Shown here: positions 1-8,915 of the stretch, piece by piece
Layout: the number at the start of each line of letters is the position of its first letter
How positions within the stretch are numbered: position 1 is the first letter of the stretch
DNA from: Poseidonibacter ostreae
Lineage (GTDB): Bacteria; Campylobacterota; Campylobacteria; Campylobacterales; Arcobacteraceae
NCBI RefSeq assembly: GCF_009208075.1
Contig: NZ_WFKJ01000016.1
Coordinates: 1-52,391 of the forward strand
Reading direction: 5' to 3'
DNA length: 52,391 nucleotides
The notes under the pieces: model-generated
The model's database searches: none
What the model was told of the DNA's origin: nothing
Seen by the model: only the letters and a program-made list of their open reading frames with translations
Program-made: the position numbers and the translations under genes

Positions 1-326
1 TACAGCTTATAGAACTTTTTACAGTCACTTGTAAATAACCCCTTCTTTACTATTGATATACTGAAGTTTTATGAATATTCAAGGAGTGCGAAATAGCCAA
101 TTAAATTTCTTAATTCAACATTAACATAAGGGGCTATTATGAGAATACATTCTTTCTTATAGTTTCTGTAAAATGAATGTTTAAACCTATTATTTTAAAT
201 AAGTTAATGTTTTAATTAAAAAATCAATTCTTTTTAGACACGACTTTTGGCATTGTTATAAACTATCATCCTCTAATAAAAAATTAGATACTATTATATT
301 AATAAATAGTAATGGAGTAGTATTTA
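1..326. other. Left-edge stretch without a gene; upstream region of the DUF262 gene
   Basis: No convincing reading frame is visible on either strand. The sequence is AT-rich and holds the ribosome-binding GGAG (314-317) that serves the DUF262 gene starting at 327. The island that interrupts comM must continue to the left of base 1, because the second half of comM is not in the window. Confidence 0.5.
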
Positions 327-1955
327 ATGGCATTATCATTAAAAGCTGATGAACAAACAATAAGTAAAGTATTTGGTGAAAGAAAACAATATATAATTCC
401 TCCCTATCAAAGACCATATTCTTGGAAAGAAGATCAATGTACTGAATTATTTTTTGATTTAAAAGAATCATTTGAAGACTTTACTAATCAAAATAAAGAT
501 GATGGGTATTTTCTAGGGAATATAGTTATTGCTTCAAGTAAAGAAGATAAAAATAAATTAGAGGTAATTGATGGTCAACAAAGATTAACTACATTAACAT
601 TATTAATGAGAGCATTAACTTTTTTTGACAAAACTAATAAAAAGTTGAGAAATGCAATATGGGAATTAGATGATAGAACTGATCAACCTAAAGAGCAAAG
701 ATTAGCAACAACTGTATTTGAAGATAAAGACTCTGTATTTTTACAAGAAGCTTTAACTCTTAATTTAGAAGATGAATCTATACAAATTAAGAAGAAAGAT
801 AATCAATATAAAAAAAATATTGTTTTCTTTTTTCAAGAATTGAAATGCTTTGATGAAGAATCTATTCAAGAATTTGTAGATTTTTTACTTTATGAAGTAT
901 CTTTATTACCTATTCAAACTGAGGGTGTAAGTAAAGATATTGCGAGAGAAAATGCACTAAGAATTTTTGAAACAATTAATGATAGAGGGTTACCTTTATC
1001 TGATTCAGATATATTTAAAGCAAAACTTTTTTCAATGGCTTTAGATGATAAAAAAGATGAACAATTTATTAAAGAATGGAAAGAATTAGATGAAGAATGT
1101 GAAAGTATAAAGTATTCAATTGATGAAGTTTTTAAAATTTATACACATATTATTAGAGGACAAGAAGAACGTACCAGTCCTGAGGTTAAATTAAGATATT
1201 TTTTTACTAGAGAAAGAATTTCTCCTTTTAATAAAAAAAAATATAGTGAAATATTAGAAGATATTTTTTTTATTATTGAATCAGTTAAGCTATTTAAAGA
1301 TGTAATTCAAAAACCTAATGAATATGGAGAATTAACTAAATGGTTTCAGTTAATAGATGAATACAGTAACCAGTACCCTACATTAGCATTATTTGTTTAT
1401 TTATATAATAATAGAGATTTAGAATATAAGAAAATAATAGATTTTTGTAAGAGTTTAGTTCGATATTCTTACTATCTTGGTTCAAGTAGCAAAATCCAGT
1501 TTTATATATATTCTTTAATTGTTAAAATCTCAAATGATGAATTAGTTCCTTATTACCCACCTGATGTTAAAGAAAGTGACTTTGATTATTTCGGTAGATT
1601 GAAAAATGGATATGCATTACTTTCTTTATATTTAGACGAAAAACAAAATGCAATTTTTCCTTATGTCTTTGATAAGATTATAAATTCAAGAGATGAAGTG
1701 AATTTAGATGAAAGTTGGAAAGACAAAGATTTTAGTAATTACACAAATACATTAGGAAATATTTTGGTTCTAGATATTCCAAAGAAACATAATATATTGT
1801 CAAAGAAGATAAAGTTTCTTGAAAAATCTAAGATTAATCAAATGAAAGAATTAACATTTAAATTAAATGAGTGGTCATATCTAGAGTTTGATATAAGAAA
1901 TAAAGAACTATTGAATAGAATTATTTCATTTTTTAAGAGACCTAATGAGAATTAA
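327..1955 (+). CDS. DUF262 (GmrS/ParB-like) domain protein, likely defence nuclease subunit
   Basis: 542 residues. The N-terminal DUF262 fold is clear: the YQRPYSW motif near residue 28, the DGQQR motif near residue 84 that marks this ParB-like nucleotide-hydrolysing domain, and INDRGLPLSDSD near residue 217. The C-terminus resembles DUF1524 (the GNILVL pattern near residue 481 followed by spaced Asn/Lys), but the His that normally opens that HNH-like nuclease motif is not visible, so the nuclease half may be inactive or diverged. GGAG lies 9 nt before the ATG. The gene overlaps the following ATPase gene by 11 bp, so the two are very likely translated together and form one complex. DUF262 proteins occur in GmrSD-type (type IV) restriction, SspE and similar anti-phage proteins; a defensive role is inferred. 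Confidence 0.8.
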   Translation: MALSLKADEQTISKVFGERKQYIIPPYQRPYSWKEDQCTELFFDLKESFEDFTNQNKDDGYFLGNIVIASSKEDKNKLEVIDGQQRLTTLTLLMRALTFFDKTNKKLRNAIWELDDRTDQPKEQRLATTVFEDKDSVFLQEALTLNLEDESIQIKKKDNQYKKNIVFFFQELKCFDEESIQEFVDFLLYEVSLLPIQTEGVSKDIARENALRIFETINDRGLPLSDSDIFKAKLFSMALDDKKDEQFIKEWKELDEECESIKYSIDEVFKIYTHIIRGQEERTSPEVKLRYFFTRERISPFNKKKYSEILEDIFFIIESVKLFKDVIQKPNEYGELTKWFQLIDEYSNQYPTLALFVYLYNNRDLEYKKIIDFCKSLVRYSYYLGSSSKIQFYIYSLIVKISNDELVPYYPPDVKESDFDYFGRLKNGYALLSLYLDEKQNAIFPYVFDKIINSRDEVNLDESWKDKDFSNYTNTLGNILVLDIPKKHNILSKKIKFLEKSKINQMKELTFKLNEWSYLEFDIRNKELLNRIISFFKRPNEN

Positions 1956-3459
1956 TCATTTAACTATTAAAAATATTAAATTTCATAAAAATCTTGATAT
2001 TAACTTTTCTAAGAATAACTGCTTGATTTATGGAGAAAATGGTACAGGAAAAAGTTCTATTTATTCTGCATTATATTCAATTTTTAAAATTTACTTTAGA
2101 AATGAAAACTTTAATTTTAGTAAATATAAAAATAATTCTACAGATGAAGATATTTATATAAAAGTTAATTTAGATAATGAAGAACTATTTTTACCAAATA
2201 GTAATTATAATCTACCTGATTCTATTGATAGAGATAATTATAAAACTATATATTTTGCTAATCAAGAGTTATTAGAATCAATTATTTCACATTCTGAAAA
2301 TTTTTATATTAATTTATATGATAATTTAAAAAAGTATTCTAGTGATTTAAGAAGCTATTGTGAAAAATTTGATGAAATTAACGATACTATAACTTCTGAA
2401 AACTATTCAACACATAATGAATTGAGGAAGGAAAATATTGAATCCTTTAAAGAATATTTAACTCACATAAAAAGTTTATCTAATAGTATTATAAAGGATA
2501 ATTTGAAAGAAAATTTTGAGATAGACTTTGAATATGAATGGGGTATTTCTGATACATTAAATGATTATAAATATCCAACACCAGAAGTAAAACTAAGAAT
2601 TGATAATATGGATAACTTAAAAACTAATTTTAATGAAGCAAAATTAAAACTTGTGTCTATATCAATTTATTTTGCAATAATTATGTTTCAAGAAGAGGAT
2701 AGTAACTCTATTAAATTACTAGTGTTAGATGATTTTTTGACAAGTTTAGATATGGCAAATAGAAAATATATTATGGAATATATATTTGAAAATTTTTCGA
2801 ATTACCAAAAAATTATATTAACTCATAACTTACAATTTTATAATTTAATTATTAGATCTTTAAAAAATAGAAAAGAATATGATACTGATTGGGAAATCAA
2901 AAATATATTTATAAGTAATTATTTGTCGCCTCTTGAAAGTAAAATAGTAAGTAAAGATGAAAACTATATTATTAAAGCAGAGGTGAAGCTTTTAGAGGGT
3001 GAATATCATATTTGTGGAAATTATCTAAGAAAAGAATTTGAGCGTATAACAAGTGAGTTTGAACAAAAGTTAGAACTTGGTAAAGCTTCAGAATTACAAG
3101 TTATAATTGATTCAATTAAATCAAGTGAGGATGGTTACTATTATATAAAACCATATGAATATTTTAAATGTTTAAAAAAACTTTTTAAAGACTTTAAAGA
3201 AGTTATAAATAATGGAGATAGTGATCCTATAAAAGTTAGTAAATGTCGAACTTTAATGGGAGGTTTTTCACAAACCCTAATTGACTATGAAAGAGAATTG
3301 GAAAAATTGAAAGAAGTTATAAATAAAATAGAATTTTACAAAAATATAGCTTTTAATCCATCTTCTCACAGTGATGAAGAAATAGAATTTTATAGAAAAG
3401 AGCTTGAAGATAGTAAAGCATTACTAATTTCATTAAATGAAATATTTGATTCAATTTAA
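1945..3459 (+). CDS. RecF/SMC-like AAA ATPase partnered with DUF262 protein
   Basis: 504 residues. The start is like RecF-type ATPases, with Walker A GENGTGKSS near residues 31-39. An ABC/SMC-like Walker B, LLVLDDFLTSLD, lies near residue 258 and is followed by an H-loop His (LTHNLQFYNL). The insert between Walker A and B is only about 215 residues, too short for a long SMC coiled coil. About 190 residues follow the ATPase core and are rich in Lys, Glu and Leu; no TOPRIM or HNH motif is visible there. The ATG sits inside the end of the DUF262 gene (11-bp overlap). The pair looks like a self-contained two-gene unit: an ATPase sensor or motor plus a DUF262 effector. Which known defence type it matches, if any, I cannot say. 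Confidence 0.8.
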   Translation: MRINHLTIKNIKFHKNLDINFSKNNCLIYGENGTGKSSIYSALYSIFKIYFRNENFNFSKYKNNSTDEDIYIKVNLDNEELFLPNSNYNLPDSIDRDNYKTIYFANQELLESIISHSENFYINLYDNLKKYSSDLRSYCEKFDEINDTITSENYSTHNELRKENIESFKEYLTHIKSLSNSIIKDNLKENFEIDFEYEWGISDTLNDYKYPTPEVKLRIDNMDNLKTNFNEAKLKLVSISIYFAIIMFQEEDSNSIKLLVLDDFLTSLDMANRKYIMEYIFENFSNYQKIILTHNLQFYNLIIRSLKNRKEYDTDWEIKNIFISNYLSPLESKIVSKDENYIIKAEVKLLEGEYHICGNYLRKEFERITSEFEQKLELGKASELQVIIDSIKSSEDGYYYIKPYEYFKCLKKLFKDFKEVINNGDSDPIKVSKCRTLMGGFSQTLIDYERELEKLKEVINKIEFYKNIAFNPSSHSDEEIEFYRKELEDSKALLISLNEIFDSI

Positions 3460-3621
3460 TATATAAAGTTTTAAAATCATTTTTTAATTTCAATAATTTT
3501 CTTTTGATTGATACTAGTCATCTTTTCTATAGCTTTAATATTTTATATATTATTAAAAATATCTTCTAAGTATAGATACTGTTTTTTTTTATTGATATTT
3601 TCATCTATTTTTTCTTTCATT

Positions 3622-3715
3622 TTATTTGTGAAACATATTATTAGTTTTTTCAAACCTTACAGGAGATAAATTTCCAAGATAACTATGCAATGTTTCTTAT
3701 AAACTAGAGAATTAC
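3622..3715 (-). pseudogene. IS3-family transposase (OrfB) C-terminal remnant
   Basis: On the minus strand the sequence reads TLHSYLGNLSPVRFEKTNN then MFHK and a stop (3622-3624). This is the characteristic end of IS3-family OrfB integrases. Just upstream the similarity continues in another frame (NSLVYKK), so the remnant is frameshifted. Nothing of the catalytic DDE core is left nearby. Confidence 0.75.
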
Positions 3716-3772
3716 TAATCAATCAACAATCTCTTATATTTAGAACATATTCAGCTATTACTAGTTTTCGGT

Positions 3773-3836
3773 GTTCCACAAAGTGTTCAAAAAGTAAAAA
3801 CTACAAAGTTCCACAAACTTTAAGAGATTATGGAAC
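3773..3836. repeat. 64-bp repeat, copy 1 (inverted partner at 47067-47130)
   Basis: The stretch begins GTTCCA and ends TGGAAC. It matches the reverse complement of 47067-47130 over the whole 64 bp without gaps, with roughly eight or nine differences. It contains AGTGTTCAAAA, which also occurs, inverted, in the terminal sequence near 4706-4716. It may therefore be the end of the degraded IS256-like element, or an independent short mobile repeat. Confidence 0.75.
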
Positions 3837-3855
3837 AAAAAATTAGTTTTTAAAT

Positions 3856-4667
3856 TCATATAATTAAAGCTTCCTCCCATTTCCCTTCAAAAAAGATGGC
3901 CAATTAGAAAGTGATTAACATCGATTAAAAATAGGCATTGATAACTTTTTACTTGCATCTTAATTTTTCCATTTTTTGTAAAGTAAGATAAGGATAGGTA
4001 GTGTAGTAGTAATTTGTTAAAGAGTAGGTGTTAATTTGTGTTATAGGGATATCATTCTAATTGGGTGTAGTATGGAAAAAAGATGTTGAAAGCACTTATA
4101 TTCATATTAGAAATAATACTAATAATAGTTAAAATTGCCTTACTCTTTGTAGATTAATCTATTAAGAGAAGGCTACTGTGATTCAAGATTATGTTTACGG
4201 TTGAGTATTGGTGACACAATACGCTAGTTGGGAAAGATTCCCTAGAAATATTCTTGCTTTTTTAATTTTAATCTTTTAATAATTCAATCTTGATTAAGTA
4301 GATATTAGGAATTTACATCTTTAATATAAAACCTACCTTACAGTATATTGAGTTCTAAGAGCTTTACATTTATATCTTCTAATACTTTTTCCTGATTTTG
4401 AAGTAGTATTAATACTACAACTGTATAGCTATTAGTACTGATACTACTACCCTAAATAGGACATAGAATAAAAAAGTCTTTGAAGATTTACTATTTTTAC
4501 GATTACTAATCTCTGTAGATAAATGAGATTCAAGTTCAGCTTCGAGAACTGCTTCCCTAAGTTGTTTAATCAGTGGAGCAAGTACTCCTTTTTGCCATCA
4601 ATTCCTTGCACCTTATTTTATGAGTTCAAGTGCCTCGTACATATTGAATTGTTGTTTGATAAGTCAT
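3856..4667 (-). pseudogene. Degraded IS256-family (mutator-type) transposase
   Basis: The minus strand reads KGVLAPLIKQLREAVLEAEL and on through ESHLSTEISNRK around 4490-4590, the hallmark N-terminal segment of IS256-family transposases. An ATG with AAAGGA before it sits at 4667, but the frame shifts soon after it, and two stops interrupt the segment ARN-stop-WQKG. The C-terminal signature LAIFFEGKWEEALI is found at about 3859-3910. An intact gene needs about 1.2 kb; only about 0.8 kb remains and the middle is unrecognisable, so the element is dead. Confidence 0.8.
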
Positions 4668-4692
4668 TCCTTTAGAATTTAATATTCTATCA

Positions 4693-4716
4693 GTTTGACA
4701 CAAAATTTTGAACACT
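4693..4716 (-). repeat. Probable terminal inverted repeat of the IS256-like remnant
   Basis: Read on the minus strand this is AGTGTTCAAAATTTTGTGTC followed by AAAC, lying just outside the transposase start. The first 11 bases (AGTGTTCAAAA) recur in opposite orientation at 3782-3792, beyond the transposase C-terminus. That arrangement fits the two ends of one insertion sequence. Confidence 0.55.
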
Positions 4717-4727
4717 CCCGAAACTAC

Positions 4728-4988
4728 TTATTTTATAATGATTTCTGTAAAGAACTCATTTAAATCAACCTCTAATACATTAGCAATTTTTACTAAATGC
4801 TCAATATTAAAATGTTTATTTTGAAGGCAAAGTTCAGAATTTGATATAACTCCTACTGCTTTATGACCAATTAACAATGCTAAACTTAACTGGCTTATTT
4901 TATTTTCTTCCCTAATTCTTTTTACATTTTTTCCTATTCTTTTATAAATTTCTTTCATTTGTTCATCTGATATTGTGCAATTTTCCAT
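4728..4988 (-). CDS. XRE-family helix-turn-helix regulator
   Basis: 86 residues from the ATG at 4988. A second ATG at 4997 has an AGG only 1 nt away, whereas the AGG is about 10 nt from 4988, so the shorter form is preferred. The body has the Cro/CI-type fold: IGKNVKRIREENKISQLSLA (first two helices), then LCLQNKHFNIEHLVKIANVL and a DLNEFF ending. It is a small DNA-binding regulator without a sensor domain. It is transcribed away from the 195-aa gene at 5069, and the 80-bp gap between them is the likely shared operator region, so it probably represses itself and that neighbour. Confidence 0.8.
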   Translation of the reverse strand: MENCTISDEQMKEIYKRIGKNVKRIREENKISQLSLALLIGHKAVGVISNSELCLQNKHFNIEHLVKIANVLEVDLNEFFTEIIIK

Positions 4989-5068
4989 TTTATACATACC
5001 TATCGTTAGTTTAATCTAAGTATATTTTTAATAGAATAACTTATCAACTATCTATGGTTAGGTGTAAA

Positions 5069-5656
5069 ATGCAAATTGAACGTTTAGAAGAAAGAAAAGA
5101 AACCTTAAAAGAGGTAAAAAGAAAATTAACTCAAGTAATTTTACCTCAAATAAAAAGTAATACTAAGGCTCATTTTGGAATTAGAAACTTTCGAAATGAA
5201 TTAACTAATGAAATATATACGCTTGAGTCAAATATAAAGATATTACTTAATCAACCAGATAAATATATGAATCTAAAAATTAGTAATAGTATAATGAAAA
5301 AGATAATTGATTTAAACAATACGATACCAAGTATGACTCTTCTAGTTTTTCTAGAATTTATTCTAGACTTATCTAAGGATTTATTATTTTCAGAATTGTT
5401 AACTGAAATTGCTAATATCGAAATAAATGAAAAAACTGAACTGCTTTTAAATCAAACAGATTTTTATGTTTGTAAAAAGAAAGATGAAAAAGAAGATAAA
5501 GTGATTGTTTATAAGATAGATGATTTAATTGTTTTTGAAGATGGAAAACATCTTAATTTAGAACATTTCGAACACTACAGCTTCAATAATTATAATTTTC
5601 TTTTTTCCTCTAAGTATACTTTACTAGATATAAAAAAATTTAAAAATATTTGGTAA
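5069..5656 (+). CDS. Hypothetical protein, divergent from the XRE regulator
   Basis: 195 residues from the ATG at 5069, which has an AGG 7 nt upstream; an in-frame ATG at 5054 has none. The N-terminal third is helical and charged (RLEERKETLKEVKRKLTQVI), the middle is hydrophobic (MTLLVFLEFILDLSKDLLF), and the end is a short beta-rich segment (VYKIDDLIVFEDGKHLNLEH). I do not recognise a family. A second, degraded copy of the last 48 residues follows at 5725-5868, which shows that the 3' end was duplicated. The place beside an XRE regulator inside a mobile island suggests a small cargo unit (toxin-antitoxin or defence), but nothing in the sequence proves it. Confidence 0.6.
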   Translation: MQIERLEERKETLKEVKRKLTQVILPQIKSNTKAHFGIRNFRNELTNEIYTLESNIKILLNQPDKYMNLKISNSIMKKIIDLNNTIPSMTLLVFLEFILDLSKDLLFSELLTEIANIEINEKTELLLNQTDFYVCKKKDEKEDKVIVYKIDDLIVFEDGKHLNLEHFEHYSFNNYNFLFSSKYTLLDIKKFKNIW

Positions 5657-5724
5657 CACTATTTTTAATTAAAGAATCATTAATATAGTTTCAAAATAAT
5701 ATCTTTACTATCTAATTTTCTCTA

Positions 5725-5868
5725 GTATATAAAATTGATGATTTAATTATTAAGAATGGAATAAAATATTTAGATTTAAGTAGATTTATTGATTATTCTT
5801 TTAATAATATAAATTGTATATTATCAGATAAATATACATTAAAAAAAATTTGGTACTTTAATTCATAA
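5725..5868 (+). pseudogene. Duplicated 3' fragment of the 195-aa hypothetical gene
   Basis: The frame reads VYKIDDLIIKNGIKYLDLSR and on to FIDYSFNNINCILSDKYTL before TAA. It lines up with the C-terminus of the neighbouring protein (VYKIDDLIVFEDGKHLNLEH, then YSFNN and SSKYTL). No start codon or ribosome site precedes it. It is best read as a diverged tandem copy of a 3' end, left by recombination between related cassettes. Confidence 0.75.
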
Positions 5869-5885
5869 ATATTTTGATTCCTTTA

Positions 5886-8800
5886 TTACTTCAGTAGTTT
5901 AATTACTTTTGATGATAATGTTGATTCATTTACATAAGTGATAAAAGTATTTATTATTTTTTCCTTATCCATTAGGTTATTGTAGAAAACATCTTTAGGA
6001 ATCTCATCTAATAAAATTAGTTCTAATATTTTTTTATAAACTTCCTCAATTGCAAATTTAGTGTCAAGATTTTTTTCATCATTTTTCTTTGAACTCTTAT
6101 ATATCTCCAATTGTGCATTATAAAATGGAATATGGTCATATTTGATTAGTGAGAAATTATTAATCGCAGGTAGGTTGTTATTCTTATGCTCATCCTCTTG
6201 TATATAACTATAAATTATATTATTAAATAATTCTATTATTCTAGTATATCCATAGTTTTGAGCTAATAGTAAGTTAAGCTCTTCCTCATATAGAACTGCT
6301 TCATTGTGATTTAAGTTCTCGTTGATTAAATTGTCTTCTATTATTCTATAATATTCGGTGATTCTTGTTGATAACTGCATTATCTTTGAATTAATTGAAT
6401 CAATAAAAATAGGACCTGTTATAAAATAAGGGCAAATAGAACAACAATTGATTAATGATTCTGGGCAGTTTAGTGCACTTGTGCATATTCCAGTAGTAAG
6501 GTCTTGCCAGAAAATCGGAGATAATGTCGTTGATAGTATATCTTTATTCTTTTCTACATATTTTTTATTTTTAGATAAAATATAAGGAGAAAAAAAGAGG
6601 TCCTTTTTTTCTAAGATTTTTATTATTTTATTTTTATCCTCTAGATGGTATTTCCTTAAATTCTTCATTATGTCTCTTGCTGTAGACCTTGTATTATCAT
6701 CTTTTTGTCCAAATTTCTCTAATATATTTGTTTCCATATCTTCTCTAATTGATAATTTTGAAAGAAAATTAAAATCAATATATACCTGAAGAACTGTAGA
6801 ATGTCCGGTGTGTCCACTCAGTTTTAATATAAATTCAAATACTTTTCCTTGTTTCACTAAATATGTAATATTAGTCTTTCTGAGAGAATGAGGACCATAA
6901 TGTTCTGAGGAGAAATATTTTTTAATATTACCCAATGTTAAATTATCAATACTTTTAAACTCAAATAAATTATTCTTAAAATATTCTTTTCCACTATCTG
7001 TTAATTGAAGATAATAATTTATTTCTTCATTTGAGTAACCTAATTCAAATAATGCTTTAAGTAATACTTTATAATAATATCCTGTATATATTTCTATTGT
7101 AATAAAACCGATTGCACTATTTCTACAAAGGATTGGTTCAATCTTCCCCCAATTTGTATTTTCTTTTCTTAATAAAGGTTTTAATGATGGAAAACTATTT
7201 TTCGAATGGTCTATTGTTTCATTAAGTAATTCCATAACATCAATAGAATCATACTTATCATCTTCAAAATAGAAAACATTATCAATAAATTCTCTTTCTA
7301 TTTGAAAATCATTATCTTGATTTTTATCAGTAGTAATTTGCCAAGCTATAATATTATTTTTTTCATCTTTAACTAAAAAATTATTTCTATCCATTGATAT
7401 AATGTGCTCAGTTCTCCATGGTAGACATAAATGAGTAAATAACATTATTGGTAACTGAGGTTCCACAGTATCAAAATGTTTCCAGATTTTATTTTTTTGT
7501 TCAAAATTTGTTTTAATATAGTAGTTATCACGGGGAGGATTATATAAACATATTTTTTTCATTTGATGAATAATCCTTTTATCGAATGCTAATCTTGCTA
7601 TAGCTCTTTTTTTGGGTTTAAAATCAAGTTTTACTAGATGACTTTTTGGATATGAGCCAGCATATTTATCAGAACTCTCAATTACTTGAAAAACTATTAA
7701 TTGTAATTTTTGTTGAACTGATTTCCCTGAATTTGAATTTTTAAGATATTTTAAAAAACCTGAGTTTATTTCATTTTCAAAATTACTTCTATCTATGATT
7801 GATGTAGCAAAAAAAAACCTTAACTTTTCAAATGTTATTTCCTTCATAGTATTAGTAAGATATTGTAGAAAAAGAACTATTAGTTTAGTAAGCTTTATTT
7901 CTTGAGGGGAACTCTTTTTATTTGAAAAATATTTTGCAAATAAATCAAGTAAATATTCATCAACCTCAGTTGTTTTTGATAAAATTTCTAATGGAGTCAA
8001 TTTTATTTCATTTGCAAGTCGTTTCGTCTCATATATATTTAATGCTCCCTGCCATGACAATATTTTTCTTATTGGGTTTTCATTATCTTCAGTCATCTTA
8101 TTTGATTTAGTTGAGTTCTTTAGATTCAAAAAAACTTTTGAAATATCTGCATTTGTAATATTAATTAATTCATCATTATTTCCATTAACTAGGTAAGAAA
8201 ATCTTAAATAGAATATATATTTTGCTTTATTATTACTTTTAAGTTCATTATCTATCAAATGGCTTTGTTTAGGTTTAGTTAAAAAGAAATGTGTCTTTTG
8301 AAAGAATTCTAAAATTTTTAAATTAGTAGCATTAAAAAAAAATGCATCAGTAGAATAAATATAAATAGAAGGAATTAAGGCATATCCCTTTCCTGCAAGA
8401 AAAAGAAAGAAACACAAATACAATTTTTTTTGTGAATTTTCCTTTTTTATACTTTCATCTTTTGTAGAGATTAGTTCCAATATTAAAGTATAATCAATTG
8501 TTGTATCATTTAATTTAAAATCACTTTCTTTCAAGTCATAAAATGCAACTGATGAGCCATAATATTCTTTTTTGAAACTTTTCCAATTAATTAAAGCATT
8601 GTTTTTTTCTTTATTTAAAATTAAAATTGTATTGCTATAAGTATTTAAGGGAGGTAATTTATCTACATAATCAATTCTAAAGTTTTGTTTTCGTCCAGTT
8701 AAAAATTTATGTTTAGGTTTAATGCTCTTTTCTGATAATTCTTCATTAAAACAATCTTCCCATAGTTCTTTCATTGATGTGTCTGTTAGAATATTTTTAT

Positions 8801-8915
8801 CAATGTCTTTTTCTTTCAAATATTCAATGAACAGTTTGTTTTTTTTACTGATAATTAAATCTGAATAACCTAAGTTAGTAAGTTCATCTAAAATATCTTT
8901 TTTTTTATAACCCAA
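5886..8915 (-). CDS. Large tyrosine recombinase (GmtZ/TnpB-like), last gene of recombinase operon
   Basis: 1009 residues. The start is TTG at 8915, 8 nt after a strong GGAGAAG; the nearby ATG at 8920 is in another frame. The C-terminal half holds tyrosine-recombinase residues in order: Arg in LPWRTEHIISM (near residue 494), HxxR in GPHSLRKTN (near 675), His in LSGHTGHS (near 700) and Tyr in VYIDF. A cysteine cluster follows (GICTSALNCPESLINCCSIC, near 794), like the Cys-rich tail of Tn554-type TnpB. Large recombinases of this kind work with a second recombinase and a small protein in Tn554 (TnpA/B/C) and Gamma-Mobile-Trio (GmtY/X/Z) elements. Residues about 28-59 carry a FxEY...W..CF motif also seen at the end of the preceding protein. 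It overlaps that gene by 11 bp. Confidence 0.8.
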   Translation of the reverse strand: MGYKKKDILDELTNLGYSDLIISKKNKLFIEYLKEKDIDKNILTDTSMKELWEDCFNEELSEKSIKPKHKFLTGRKQNFRIDYVDKLPPLNTYSNTILILNKEKNNALINWKSFKKEYYGSSVAFYDLKESDFKLNDTTIDYTLILELISTKDESIKKENSQKKLYLCFFLFLAGKGYALIPSIYIYSTDAFFFNATNLKILEFFQKTHFFLTKPKQSHLIDNELKSNNKAKYIFYLRFSYLVNGNNDELINITNADISKVFLNLKNSTKSNKMTEDNENPIRKILSWQGALNIYETKRLANEIKLTPLEILSKTTEVDEYLLDLFAKYFSNKKSSPQEIKLTKLIVLFLQYLTNTMKEITFEKLRFFFATSIIDRSNFENEINSGFLKYLKNSNSGKSVQQKLQLIVFQVIESSDKYAGSYPKSHLVKLDFKPKKRAIARLAFDKRIIHQMKKICLYNPPRDNYYIKTNFEQKNKIWKHFDTVEPQLPIMLFTHLCLPWRTEHIISMDRNNFLVKDEKNNIIAWQITTDKNQDNDFQIEREFIDNVFYFEDDKYDSIDVMELLNETIDHSKNSFPSLKPLLRKENTNWGKIEPILCRNSAIGFITIEIYTGYYYKVLLKALFELGYSNEEINYYLQLTDSGKEYFKNNLFEFKSIDNLTLGNIKKYFSSEHYGPHSLRKTNITYLVKQGKVFEFILKLSGHTGHSTVLQVYIDFNFLSKLSIREDMETNILEKFGQKDDNTRSTARDIMKNLRKYHLEDKNKIIKILEKKDLFFSPYILSKNKKYVEKNKDILSTTLSPIFWQDLTTGICTSALNCPESLINCCSICPYFITGPIFIDSINSKIMQLSTRITEYYRIIEDNLINENLNHNEAVLYEEELNLLLAQNYGYTRIIELFNNIIYSYIQEDEHKNNNLPAINNFSLIKYDHIPFYNAQLEIYKSSKKNDEKNLDTKFAIEEVYKKILELILLDEIPKDVFYNNLMDKEKIINTFITYVNESTLSSKVIKLLK

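Noticed and set aside
256-471. Minus-strand open frame of 71 codons
   Set aside because: It lies across the start of the DUF262 gene, has no ribosome site or recognisable content, and is a by-product of AT-rich sequence.
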